Below, one piece after another: positions 1 to 8,146 of a stretch of DNA of 8,540 bases. The stretch covers positions 1-8,540 of the forward strand of contig JAKUUF010000057.1 in the NCBI GenBank assembly GCA_022448705.1. The letters run 5' to 3'. A program made the position numbers and the translations under genes. Source of the DNA: SAR324 cluster bacterium (GTDB taxonomy: Bacteria; SAR324; NAC60-12). The notes below the pieces were generated by a model. It was not told the DNA's origin and made no database searches. It was given only the letters and a program-made list of their open reading frames with translations. How positions within the stretch are numbered: the stretch's first letter is position 1; each line of letters starts with the position of its first letter.

Positions 1-1667
1 ACCTAAGGAATATAGGAAGCAGCAGATTAGGAATCACACTGGATGAAACCACTACCGCAGAAGACATTCAAATTCTTTGGGAAGTATTTTCTGAAAATAA
101 TGAGCTTCCGTCGCTCGAAAAACTGGATTCAGATTTTGCAACTGGAAAAAAGAACTCCGCTATTCCGCAAAACCTGGTCCGCACCTCAGCCTTTTTACCC
201 CATCCTGTTTTTCATCAGCATCAATCAGAAACAGCAATGCTGCGTTATTTGCGTTACCTGCAGGATAAGGATATCGCGCTGGACAAATCAATGATTCCTC
301 TGGGTTCATGCACAATGAAGCTCAACGCTACTTCCGAAATGGTACCGGTCAGCTGGCCGGAATTTTCCAACATTCATCCCTTCGCGCCAGTGAATCAGAC
401 AGAGGGATACGTGGAACTGATCAGTGACCTGGAAAATTATCTGAAAAAAATAACCGGATTTGATGCGGTATCGATGCAGCCAAATTCCGGTGCACAGGGA
501 GAATATGCTGGTTTACTGGCTATCCACAACTACCACAAATCACGAGGTGAAGGGCATCGGAATGTCTGCCTGATTCCCAGCTCAGCTCATGGTACAAATC
601 CAGCCAGTGCAACAATGACAAGCATGAAAAGCGTGATTGTGAAGTGTGATCAAAATGGGAACATAGATGTGAAAAACCTGAGTGAACTCGCCGAAAAACA
701 TGCTGAGAACCTGGCCGCATTGATGATAACCTATCCCTCTACGCATGGTGTGTTTGAGGAAAGCCTAATCCGCATCTGCAAAATCATTCATGATAAAGGA
801 GGCCAGGTTTACATGGATGGAGCAAACCTGAACGCGCTGATGGGAATCGCTCAGCCAGGCAAGCTGGGGCCAGATGTACTGCACATGAACCTGCACAAAA
901 CCTTCTGTATTCCTCATGGAGGCGGTGGTCCTGGAATGGGGCCAATAGGCCTGAAATCTCACCTTGCCGGATTTGCACCGAATCACTGTGTAGTTCGGAT
1001 TAAAGATCTGCCCCCGGGAAACACGGCAGTTTCGGCAGCACCATGGGGTAGTCCGGGAATTCTGCCTATTTCATGGGTCTATATACGACTGATGGGAGGC
1101 AGCGGTCTGAAGAAATCTTCCCAGGTTGCAATACTTAACGCGAATTACCTGGCCAGGCGCTTAAATGAACATTTCCCCATAGTTTATACAGGAAAAAACG
1201 GTCTGGTCGCTCATGAATGCATAATTGACATCCGGCCGCTTAAAGCGGATACCGGAATCTCTGAAGAAGACATTGCCAAACGATTGATAGACTATGGTTT
1301 CCACGCCCCAACCATGTCATGGCCTGTTGCCGGGACCTTGATGATCGAACCTACCGAAAGCGAACCGAAAGCTGAGCTTGATCGCTTTTGCGAAGCCATG
1401 ATTTCAATCCGCAGGGAAGCAGCGCGTGTTGATAAGGGTGAGTGGGACAAAACAGACAACCCGCTTAAAAATTCCCCACATCCTGCAGATGATCTCACAG
1501 ACCCTGAATGGAGCCATTGCTATTCACAGGAAGCTGCTTTCTACCCGCTGGCCTCAATTCGCCGAAATAAATATTGGCCTCCTTCAGCACGTGTGGACAA
1601 TGTGCATGGTGATAGAAATGTCTTTTGTGCTTGCCCGCCGCTGGAAAGTTATGAGGGCGAGGAGTGA
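1..1667 (+). CDS. gcvP: Glycine dehydrogenase (decarboxylating), P protein; 5'-truncated by window edge
   Basis: P protein of the glycine cleavage system: PLP-dependent decarboxylation of glycine and transfer of the aminomethyl group to the lipoyl arm of H protein, in the cytoplasm. The frame is open from position 3, well before the first ATG at 237, and reads through GcvP-typical text (GITLDETTT, then HPVFHQHQSETAMLRYL, then MIPLGSCTMKLNA), so the gene simply enters from the left; about 554 C-terminal residues of the usual ~950 are present. Further hallmarks are QPNSGAQGEYAGLLAI, SSAHGTNPASA, the PLP lysine in NLHKTF (Lys codon 897-899), the following glycine-rich IPHGGGGPGMGP, and the C-terminal APTMSWPVAGTLMIEPTESE. 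The single-chain architecture, with the P2-like half fused to upstream sequence, is the Gram-negative/plant type. The stop TGA at 1665-1667 overlaps the GTG of the next gene by four bases. No frameshift or missing key residue is seen. Confidence 0.97.
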   Translation, partial: LRNIGSSRLGITLDETTTAEDIQILWEVFSENNELPSLEKLDSDFATGKKNSAIPQNLVRTSAFLPHPVFHQHQSETAMLRYLRYLQDKDIALDKSMIPLGSCTMKLNATSEMVPVSWPEFSNIHPFAPVNQTEGYVELISDLENYLKKITGFDAVSMQPNSGAQGEYAGLLAIHNYHKSRGEGHRNVCLIPSSAHGTNPASATMTSMKSVIVKCDQNGNIDVKNLSELAEKHAENLAALMITYPSTHGVFEESLIRICKIIHDKGGQVYMDGANLNALMGIAQPGKLGPDVLHMNLHKTFCIPHGGGGPGMGPIGLKSHLAGFAPNHCVVRIKDLPPGNTAVSAAPWGSPGILPISWVYIRLMGGSGLKKSSQVAILNANYLARRLNEHFPIVYTGKNGLVAHECIIDIRPLKADTGISEEDIAKRLIDYGFHAPTMSWPVAGTLMIEPTESEPKAELDRFCEAMISIRREAARVDKGEWDKTDNPLKNSPHPADDLTDPEWSHCYSQEAAFYPLASIRRNKYWPPSARVDNVHGDRNVFCACPPLESYEGEE

Positions 1668-2395
1668 GTCATACCAATCAATGCGGTTTCTTTTACACCC
1701 TACCTTTTGAGGAATACCAGACACTGCCTGGACTAAACCAGTCAAAACTCAAGCAACTGCTTTCATCACCTTCAAAACAAAAGCAAGGATACCAAATTCA
1801 GCAGGCAATGAATTTTGGAAACGCCGGACACTGTCTCCTGCTGGAACCCCATAAGTTTGAAGAACTCTATGTCTGTGCTCCAAAAACTTTGAGCAGGCGC
1901 GGAAAAAATGGGAAAAAAAGCTGGGAAGAATTTTGTAGGCTTCACTCAGGAAAAAATGTGCTCGCCTCAACTGAATGGGAACAATTACAAAATATCCGCA
2001 AGGTTTTCCATATTAATCCTCAAATAATGCAGTTTTGGAAGCATGGGGAGACGGAAGTTTCAATGTTCTGGGAGGATGCAGAATTGGGTGTGGACTGCAA
2101 GGGAAGGATGGACTGGTATGATGCTGATTCCATGAAAATTGTTGATCTTAAATTCACGAACAACATAGGTAAATTAAGCAATCAGAGACTGATGGATCAG
2201 TATTATTCATTACAAGCTGCATGGTACAGACGCGGTGTATACCAGCTGACGGGTAGTGCATGTGACTTTTTGTTTATCTTTATAGAAAAATATTCTCCGC
2301 ACATAATACGTGTTATAAAAGACAACGAAGAAATTATAAGACACGGAGAGCAGGCAATACTAACCGCCATAAAAGGATGCAACAACAAAACATGA
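1664..2395 (+). CDS. RecE-like PD-(D/E)XK exonuclease domain protein (DUF3799-like)
   Basis: A 243-residue protein resembling the nuclease domain of RecE/exodeoxyribonuclease VIII-type phage enzymes, which resect one strand of duplex DNA. Motifs in order: a conserved His in FGNAGHCLLLEPHKF (His56), the acidic residue in CKGRMDWY (Asp150), the DxK signature in IVDLKF (Asp161, Lys163), and the Gln-containing helix YYSLQAAWYRRGVY (Gln184). Spacing and order match PD-(D/E)XK nucleases of that group, and the length suits a bare nuclease domain. The start is GTG at 1664, inside the gcvP stop (GTGA overlap), with a purine-rich GAGGGCGAGG just upstream, so it is probably translationally coupled. No RecT-like annealing protein lies beside it. 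There is no signal peptide or membrane segment. Substrate and role are inferred from the family only; it could equally be a repurposed or solitary nuclease of unknown job. Confidence 0.8.
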   Translation: MSHTNQCGFFYTLPFEEYQTLPGLNQSKLKQLLSSPSKQKQGYQIQQAMNFGNAGHCLLLEPHKFEELYVCAPKTLSRRGKNGKKSWEEFCRLHSGKNVLASTEWEQLQNIRKVFHINPQIMQFWKHGETEVSMFWEDAELGVDCKGRMDWYDADSMKIVDLKFTNNIGKLSNQRLMDQYYSLQAAWYRRGVYQLTGSACDFLFIFIEKYSPHIIRVIKDNEEIIRHGEQAILTAIKGCNNKT

Positions 2396-3744
2396 TGGGA
2401 AATCCAAAACCTCTTGAATCCGTCTCAGTATTGTTCATGCATAAGGACCATGTTTTTGCAGTCCAGCGTCAGCCGTACCTGCTTGCCTTTCCCGGATATC
2501 ATGCCTTTCCGGGAGGCAAAATTGATAATGATGAATCTTCTGTTCCCTTTAAAACAAGAATTCTTTCTGATCATGATCCCCGTAGGATGCGTGCAATTCA
2601 GAGGGAGGTTGTGGAGGAGCTTGGCTATGACATTGAAAAAGGAATTCTGCAGGATGAAGTACTTTCAATCAGTGAACTTGCTGAAGCAGTTGCCCCAGTT
2701 TTTGCTCCATTTCGTTTCAGAACATGGTTTTACCGAATTGACTTGAAAAAAATAGTTCTCTTTAAAGCTGATTCTGGAGAAATTGCCAGCAGTTTCTGGA
2801 GCACTCCTGAAAATATGCTTGATGAATTCAGAGAAGGCAAAAGCCTGATGGTTCCACCGACCCGATGGGTTTTAAAAGGGCTGATTGAAGATCCCCAGGC
2901 AACTGCGCTTGGTGATCTTTCAGAGAGATATGATGAGGATAACAGGGTTCCCAGCCTGGAAATGCTTGACGGAATCACCTTGCTTCCTGTGCGGTCAGTG
3001 ACTCTTCCTCCTGCAAGTCGGACCAATGCCATTCTCCTAGGAGATGAAGATACAGCTAAACTGCTGATTGACCCCTCACCAAATTCAGAAGAAGAATACC
3101 GGTGTTTACTTAACACAATCGAGGACAAAATGCTGGATTCAGTTTTTCTCACGCATCATCATCCGGATCATCACCAATTTTCAAATAAACTCGCCCGTCA
3201 TCTGCGTATTCCCATCATTCTCAGTCAAGATACTCTGCAGAGATTAACTCTCAAATATGGAGAAAACTATTTCGAGAATGTTGAGTTGCGATTTGCTACA
3301 GAAAACGAAGAAGTAACATGCTGGCATGGTTCATCTGTCCGGGTTTATGAAATACCCGGACATGATGCCGGACATTTGGGTTTGGCTCCGGACTCACTGG
3401 CCTGGTTTCTTGTGGGAGACCTGATTCAGGGTATCGGAACAGTTGTCATTCCCTCACCTGAAGGGGACATGGCAACCTATTTTTCTACTCTCGAAAAAGT
3501 AATTGCGCTCAATCCGGAAGTAATTATTCCCTCTCACGGAATTCCGATGCGAAGTACTCACCGTCTGATTGAGACGCTCAAACATCGTCGCGAACGCGAA
3601 TCACAAATACTAAAATTATCTAAATCCGGAAATTCCAAAGAGGAAATTCTGGAGCAGCTTTACGAAGGACTAGACCCACGGCTTCAACCGTTGGCGATGC
3701 AAAATATTGAATCACATTTGGAAAAGCTGAACAAAGAAGAATAA
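2377..3744 (+). CDS. Nudix hydrolase / metallo-beta-lactamase fusion with LACTB2-like C-terminus
   Basis: Two hydrolase domains in one ~455-residue chain (numbering from the ATG at 2377). The Nudix half covers about residues 12-190: GGKIDNDE (46-53) followed by REVVEELGY (76-84). Between the box glutamate and RE there are 22 residues rather than the canonical 7, a 15-residue insertion as in some NUDT19-like proteins. The MBL half covers about 200-390 and has all metal ligands: THHHPDHH (259-266), PGHDAGH (His329), GDL (Asp348) and PSHG (His387). After it come a helical HRRERES stretch and a winged-helix-like tail ending ESHLEKL, as in LACTB2-type proteins, whose human member is an endoribonuclease. 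Substrates are unknown. The start is uncertain: ATG 2377 has only an abutting AAAAGG, whereas ATG 2392 gives a classic ATGA overlap with the nuclease stop; the difference is five residues. The stop is TAA, 8 bases before rnr. Confidence 0.9.
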   Translation: MQQQNMMGNPKPLESVSVLFMHKDHVFAVQRQPYLLAFPGYHAFPGGKIDNDESSVPFKTRILSDHDPRRMRAIQREVVEELGYDIEKGILQDEVLSISELAEAVAPVFAPFRFRTWFYRIDLKKIVLFKADSGEIASSFWSTPENMLDEFREGKSLMVPPTRWVLKGLIEDPQATALGDLSERYDEDNRVPSLEMLDGITLLPVRSVTLPPASRTNAILLGDEDTAKLLIDPSPNSEEEYRCLLNTIEDKMLDSVFLTHHHPDHHQFSNKLARHLRIPIILSQDTLQRLTLKYGENYFENVELRFATENEEVTCWHGSSVRVYEIPGHDAGHLGLAPDSLAWFLVGDLIQGIGTVVIPSPEGDMATYFSTLEKVIALNPEVIIPSHGIPMRSTHRLIETLKHRRERESQILKLSKSGNSKEEILEQLYEGLDPRLQPLAMQNIESHLEKLNKEE

Positions 3745-3752
3745 ATAACATA

Positions 3753-6017
3753 ATGAAATCAAATAAAAAAGCGATTCTCCGTATGCTGGAAAAGCAAGGA
3801 GATTCATTGTCCGTAAAACAAATCCGCGGTTCACTAGGACTGAAAAAAGCAGCGACCGCAAAACTGAAAGCAGAATTACTGAAACTGATAAAAGCAGGAA
3901 TAATTGCCAAGCACGGCACCCGTTACCAAAAATCTCAGAAAATAACTGAAAGAACTGGTTCAAAAGCAAAAATTAAAGGAAATAGAGAAAAAGTTAAAAA
4001 TGAATTAATCTGGAAACAGACACCTGAAAGGCGGCAAAGAAGGAGTTCAGGAAAAACAGAAACAGGCTATTTCACCCGCAATCCAAAGGGTTTCGGTTTT
4101 GTTGCAATTGGAGAAGGACGTCCCGACGTGTTTATCGGTGAGCACGAGCAGGGCTTTGCCATGGAGGGTGACCTGGTTGAAATTGAGGTCTTCCGTAAAC
4201 GTGGTTTTCGCAGCAAACAAAAGGGTGCAATTATCAAAGTTCTTGAGCGTGCATCAAGAGAAATACTGGCACGTTTAAAAAGAACGAAGCGTGAAACCGT
4301 TGCAGTACCGGTACACCGTAATTCAGGGTTGCCGTTTCTCCGTATTGCTCCGAAAGATGATCTTCCGGAACTGGAATCCGGAATGTTGGTTGAAGTTGAA
4401 TTACTGGAAGAAAAAAAACAAACCAAAAAAACATTTCCTGCTCCATGCGGGCGTGTCTTGCGTGCACTGGAAAATACGAGCGACCACGAACTGGGTTTTC
4501 AGCTGATTCTCAATGAAAACCTGATTCGTACTGAATATCCTGCAGAAGCTCTGGCACATGTAAATAATTTTTCACAGCAGGTTCGTTTTGATGCATCTTC
4601 CGGACGCAGGGATTTACGAGATTTGGATTTTGTGACAATTGATGGAAAATCCGCCCGTGATTTTGACGATGCAGTCTGCGTGATTCCTGACAAAGACTCT
4701 TCCGGGGGATTTCGTCTTTTTGTGGCAATTGCAGATGTAGCGCATTACGTTCAACCGGAAGATCCTGTGGACCAGGAAGCACTTTTGCGAGGAACAAGTG
4801 TCTATTTTCCAACGCATGCGGTTCCAATGCTTCCGGAAGGACTGTCCAACAATTTGTGCAGTTTGCGACCGCAAGTTAACCGGCTGACACTTACTTGTGA
4901 AATGCGGATTACTGCCGAAGGAGAAGTAGTCGGTTATTCGCTTTCAGAAAGCGTCATCCGAAGCCGTGCCCGTCTGATTTATGAGGACGTGGCCGACTTA
5001 CTTGAAGGAAGAACTTCTTCCATTCGCGATCCGGAACTGCAGACGAACATCCGGAAAATGCACAAGCTGGCAAAGATTCTTGAACGCAAACGGATTCAGC
5101 GTGGAGCCGTGCAGTTTAGTTTTGCTGAAGAAGTCTTTGAGTTTGATGCAGATCAGCAAATGACCGGAGTAGGACGAATATATCAATCGAGTGCAATGAA
5201 GCTGATTGAACAATTTATGCTGGAAGCAAACGAAACTGTGGCCCGTCACTGTGTGAAAAACAAGATGCCAGCTCTTTACCGGGTGCACGAGCGTCCGGAC
5301 ATTCGAAAATTGCAGAAACTGCAGAAAACGTTTTTTCGCTTTGGTGTAAGAACGCCTCTGGCAAAATTGGCAGATCCACGGCAGTTCAATGCAGTCATTG
5401 AGCAAATTCAGGAACTGCCACATTTTGATCAGCTGCAGGTTCTTTTGCTGCGTACGATGGCTTTGGCAGTTTATCAGACAACCAACAAAGGGCATTTTGG
5501 GCTTGCTGCGGAATATTATACGCACTTCACGTAGCCAATACGCAGATACCCGGACTTGGTGGTGCACCGTGCTATCAAGGATATGCTGCACCAGGATCAA
5601 GGTTTAAGGACTGGAAAAAGAACACTTCCACAGGTAAACAGTGAAATGGCAGAACAGTGCTCGCAGCAGGAACGGAGGGCAGAAAAAGCTGAGCGTCAAA
5701 GTATTGATTTGATGAAAGTGGATTTTCTTGCACCTCATACCGGACAAACTTTTCAGGCTGTGGTGGTTTCTGTTGACAGCCAGGGTTTTCGGGTGAACCT
5801 TGAACCGCATGGTCTCGAATGGTTTTTACAGCTTGATTCAATGAATGACGATTCTTATATTTTTGACGAAGAACGACTCAGTTTACAGGGAAGTCGCAAA
5901 AACCGTACTCTACAGGCAGGACAGCGTCTGGAAATAGGACTGCTGCGTGCAGATCCAATTCCCCGTATCTTGGAGTTTGAAGTGGTACGCTGGCTAAGCA
6001 GAACTACTAAACAATAA
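3753..6017 (+). pseudogene. rnr: RNase R, interrupted by an in-frame amber codon
   Basis: RNase R is a processive 3'-to-5' exoribonuclease that degrades structured RNA. The same frame runs from ATG 3753 to TAA 6015-6017 (754 codons before the stop), broken only by TAG at 5532-5534. Domains in order: N-terminal winged helix (about 1-60) with a basic linker, cold-shock domain beginning GYFTRNPKGFGFV (near residue 105), a second OB region, the RNB catalytic domain with TIDGKSARDFDDAV (Asp297, 303, 305, 306), and, after the TAG, PIRRYPDLVVHRAIKDML, QQERRAEKAERQSIDLM and a C-terminal S1 domain (from about GQTFQAVVVSV). The TAG stands exactly where the family has Ser in HFTSPIRRYPDL, one base from TCG. 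If translation stops there, the 593-residue product lacks the end of the RNB domain and S1, so it is probably inactive. No good Shine-Dalgarno precedes the ATG. It may be a true pseudogene, a read-through gene, or a sequencing error. Confidence 0.93.
5532..5534 (+). other. In-frame TAG within rnr
   Basis: The reading frame is ACG CAC TTC ACG TAG CCA ATA CGC AGA TAC, that is HFT-stop-PIRRY. Both flanks fit RNase R without any gap or frame change, so this is a point nonsense change (TCG to TAG is a single C-to-A substitution) rather than an indel. The base after the stop is C, often a weaker termination context. The other complete genes here end in TGA or TAA, so nothing else supports a reassigned TAG. 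Confidence 0.9.
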
Positions 6018-6038
6018 ACACATTAAAATTATTAAATA

Positions 6039-7868
6039 ATGGAAAACGCAATCTTAAATAATAGTATCCGCAATATAGCTATCATTGCACATGTTGACCA
6101 TGGAAAAACCACCCTCGTTGATCAATTGTTCAGCCAAAGCGGTCTATTTCGTGATAATCAGTCTGTGGAGGAGCGTATTATGGACAGTATGGATCTGGAA
6201 CGTGAAAGAGGAATTACCATTGCTGCGAAAAACTGCTCAGTGACCTGGAATGAAACCAAAATCAATATCCTTGATACTCCGGGGCATGCAGATTTTGGTG
6301 GAGAGGTGGAGCGTGCCTTGATGATGGTTGATGGTGTTATTCTGCTTGTTGATGCCTCAGAAGGTCCATTGCCACAAACCCGGTTTGTGTTGAAAAAAGC
6401 TCTTGAAGGTCAGAAAAAAGTGTTGGTAGTAGTCAATAAAATTGATCGTCAGGATGCACGTCCTGTTGAAGTTCTTGATGAAATATATGATTTGTTCATT
6501 GATCTTGATGCAAACGAGAAACAATTGGAATTCCCTGTCTTGTATGCAATCGGCAAAGATGGAATTGCCAAATATGAATTGGAAGATCAGTCTACTAATC
6601 TGCATCCGTTATTTGACACAATTATTAAGGAACTGCCTGCTCCAAAACATACTCTGGAGGAACCTTTTCAGATGCTGGTTGCTGATCTGGACTACTCTGA
6701 TTATCTGGGACAATTAGCAATTGGCCGTGTTGCAAATGGTACTGCTGCCAAAAACGAACAGTTGGTTTGTATTAGTGAAGGAGCCAAGGAGAATACCTTG
6801 CGGGCCAGCAAAGTCCAGGTTTATGAAGGATTTATCATGCAGGAAGTGGAGAAGATTGAGCCTGGAGAAATAATGATCCTGGCAGGCATAGAAAATGTCC
6901 GTATTGGAGATACAATCTGCACGAAAGAACGGCCCAAAGCATTGAAAAGGATTACTGTTGATGAGCCTACAATCTCCATGTTTTTCTACACCAACACTTC
7001 ACCTTTTGCTGGTCAGGAGGGGAAACTGGTTCAGTCAAATAAAATTAAAGAACGGCTTTACAAAGAAACCCTCTCTAATGTTTCGCTGCAGTTTGAAGAA
7101 ACAAAAGATGCAGAACGCTTTCTGGTCAAAGGCCGGGGTGAATTGCAAATGGCTATTCTTATCGAAACCATGCGGCGGGAAGGATTCGAACTCGCTGTTG
7201 GCCGTCCTGAAGTGATTTACAAGGAAGAAAACGGAGAACGTCTGGAACCGATAGAACATGTTTATGTTGATTGCGAAGAAGGTTTTCTGGGTGTTGTTTC
7301 AGAAAAATTATCTAAACGAAAAGGGAGAATGATCCACCTTGTCAATCACGGGTCAGGCAGGATACAAGTCCAGTTTAACATACCATCACGTGGATTAATC
7401 GGTTACCGCAACGAGTTTTTGACTGATACTCGGGGAACCGGAATTCTGAACTCTTATCTTTACGGATATGAACCTTATCGTGGTGATTTTCCAATCCGCT
7501 TTACTGGATCGATTGTGTCAGATCGTCAGGGTAAAGGTGTGCCGTATGCGCTTTTCAATTTGGAACCGCGTGGTGTTTTATTTATTATTGCAGGTGAACG
7601 TGTCTATGAGGGCATGATAATTGGCGAACATAACCGTGATTCAGATCTGAATGTAAATCCATGCAAAGAAAAGAAACTCACCAATCACCGTGCTTCAGGA
7701 AAAGACGAAAATGTTGTATTGACTCCAATTATTCCGATGACGCTGGAGCGGGCGATTGAATTCATACGTGAGGGTGAGATTGTGGAAGTTACACCGGAAA
7801 ATATCCGATTACGCAAGGTGTTGCTTTCTGCAACAGGCAGGCATACTGCACGACAACCTAAACTCTGA
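6039..7868 (+). CDS. typA: Ribosome-associated translational GTPase TypA/BipA
   Basis: A 609-residue translation-factor GTPase of normal family length, which binds ribosomes and supports 50S assembly and growth under stress such as cold. G motifs: AHVDHGKTT (17-25, G1), RGITI (57-61, G2), DTPGH (79-83, G3) and NKID (133-136, G4). After the G domain come an EF-Tu-like beta-barrel (about 205-300), EF-G-like domains including LVKGRGELQMAILIE, and the TypA-specific C-terminal part with PSRGLIGYRNEFLTDTRGTG and a basic end RHTARQPKL. That C-terminal signature separates it from LepA and EF-G. It starts at ATG 6039, 21 bases after rnr; the gap is A/T-rich with no visible Shine-Dalgarno, as before rnr. 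Its position behind rnr, another cold- and stress-related gene, suggests joint expression. No damage is seen. Confidence 0.98.
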   Translation: MENAILNNSIRNIAIIAHVDHGKTTLVDQLFSQSGLFRDNQSVEERIMDSMDLERERGITIAAKNCSVTWNETKINILDTPGHADFGGEVERALMMVDGVILLVDASEGPLPQTRFVLKKALEGQKKVLVVVNKIDRQDARPVEVLDEIYDLFIDLDANEKQLEFPVLYAIGKDGIAKYELEDQSTNLHPLFDTIIKELPAPKHTLEEPFQMLVADLDYSDYLGQLAIGRVANGTAAKNEQLVCISEGAKENTLRASKVQVYEGFIMQEVEKIEPGEIMILAGIENVRIGDTICTKERPKALKRITVDEPTISMFFYTNTSPFAGQEGKLVQSNKIKERLYKETLSNVSLQFEETKDAERFLVKGRGELQMAILIETMRREGFELAVGRPEVIYKEENGERLEPIEHVYVDCEEGFLGVVSEKLSKRKGRMIHLVNHGSGRIQVQFNIPSRGLIGYRNEFLTDTRGTGILNSYLYGYEPYRGDFPIRFTGSIVSDRQGKGVPYALFNLEPRGVLFIIAGERVYEGMIIGEHNRDSDLNVNPCKEKKLTNHRASGKDENVVLTPIIPMTLERAIEFIREGEIVEVTPENIRLRKVLLSATGRHTARQPKL

Positions 7869-7910
7869 TTCCTCCCAGCTTCAGAAATTTATCGGGAAAG
7901 AATTGAAACT

Positions 7911-8012
7911 ATGTTCAGCAGAAAGGACTTTAGCGGAGGATTTAAGTCAAGCCTCCCAATTGTGGCAGGCTATCTTCCTGTGGGTTTTGCCTTTGGTAAG
8001 GAGTATACTTAG
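7911..8012 (+). pseudogene. azlC: AzlC-family branched-chain amino acid exporter, N-terminal remnant
   Basis: A 33-codon frame beginning at ATG 7911, 42 bases after typA, reads MFSRKDFSGGFKSSLPIVAG and then YLPVGFAFG. The stretch SSLPIVAGYLPVGFAFG (residues 13-29) is the characteristic start and first membrane helix of AzlC proteins, the large subunit of AzlCD branched-chain amino acid exporters, which are normally about 230 residues. Similarity stops after Gly29; KEYT and a TAG at 8010-8012 follow, and no continuation is visible in any frame downstream. The gene is therefore truncated, apparently by a rearrangement near 7998-8012. The family call rests on a short but distinctive segment. It is too short to work as a transporter. 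Confidence 0.72.
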
Positions 8013-8146
8013 GTATCCATATAGGTGTCTATCAGCCCTGATATTCAGTACTATTCAGTATTACTTGGTATTAGTGATGGGGTGGGGTAAGATACTGTAG
8101 ATATGAGCAAATCATGCTTATTATCATTCAGTATAATACACAGAGT
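8010..8146. other. Gene-free junction region between azlC remnant and tRNA-like 3' half
   Basis: No coding frame is convincing here. The stretch contains imperfect repeats (TAGGTATC at 8010-8017 and TAGGTGTC at 8022-8029) and three ATTCAGTA copies. It lies exactly between a truncated gene and a tRNA-like 3' end, so I read it as foreign or rearranged DNA such as one arm of an integration site. That is inference; no integrase gene is in the window. Confidence 0.4.
8043..8133 (+). repeat. Three direct copies of ATTCAGTA
   Basis: Exact copies lie at 8043-8050, 8053-8060 and 8126-8133; the last two extend to ATTCAGTATTA and ATTCAGTATAA. The first two start 10 bases apart, about one helical turn, as expected for paired protein-binding sites. 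The reverse-complement core ATACTG also occurs near 8092-8097. These could be arm-type integrase or regulator sites, but chance is possible in such A/T-rich sequence. Confidence 0.5.

Noticed and set aside
1..294. A separate small gene at 43-294, or a frameshift at the start of gcvP
   Set aside because: The gcvP frame is already open from position 3 and matches GcvP continuously; the 83-codon frame is a shadow in another phase.
2730..3152. A 140-codon minus-strand frame
   Set aside because: It is antisense to the Nudix/MBL linker and has a low-complexity Ser-rich translation typical of a shadow frame.
5532..5534. TAG as a reassigned codon (for example pyrrolysine) in this organism
   Set aside because: Only one internal TAG is seen, at a serine position, with no supporting second case or tRNA in the window; a point mutation or error is simpler.
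4998..5600. A 200-codon open frame on the minus strand
   Set aside because: It lies wholly antisense to well-conserved RNase R sequence and shows no protein family signal; long antisense shadows are common here.
5535..6017. An independent gene encoding an S1 protein downstream of the TAG
   Set aside because: The sequence is continuous RNase R in the same frame with no ribosome binding site or natural start; it is the 3' part of rnr.
7756..8100. A 114-codon plus-strand frame spanning the typA end and beyond
   Set aside because: Its first part overlaps conserved TypA in another phase, and the AzlC signal lies in a different frame; it is a shadow.
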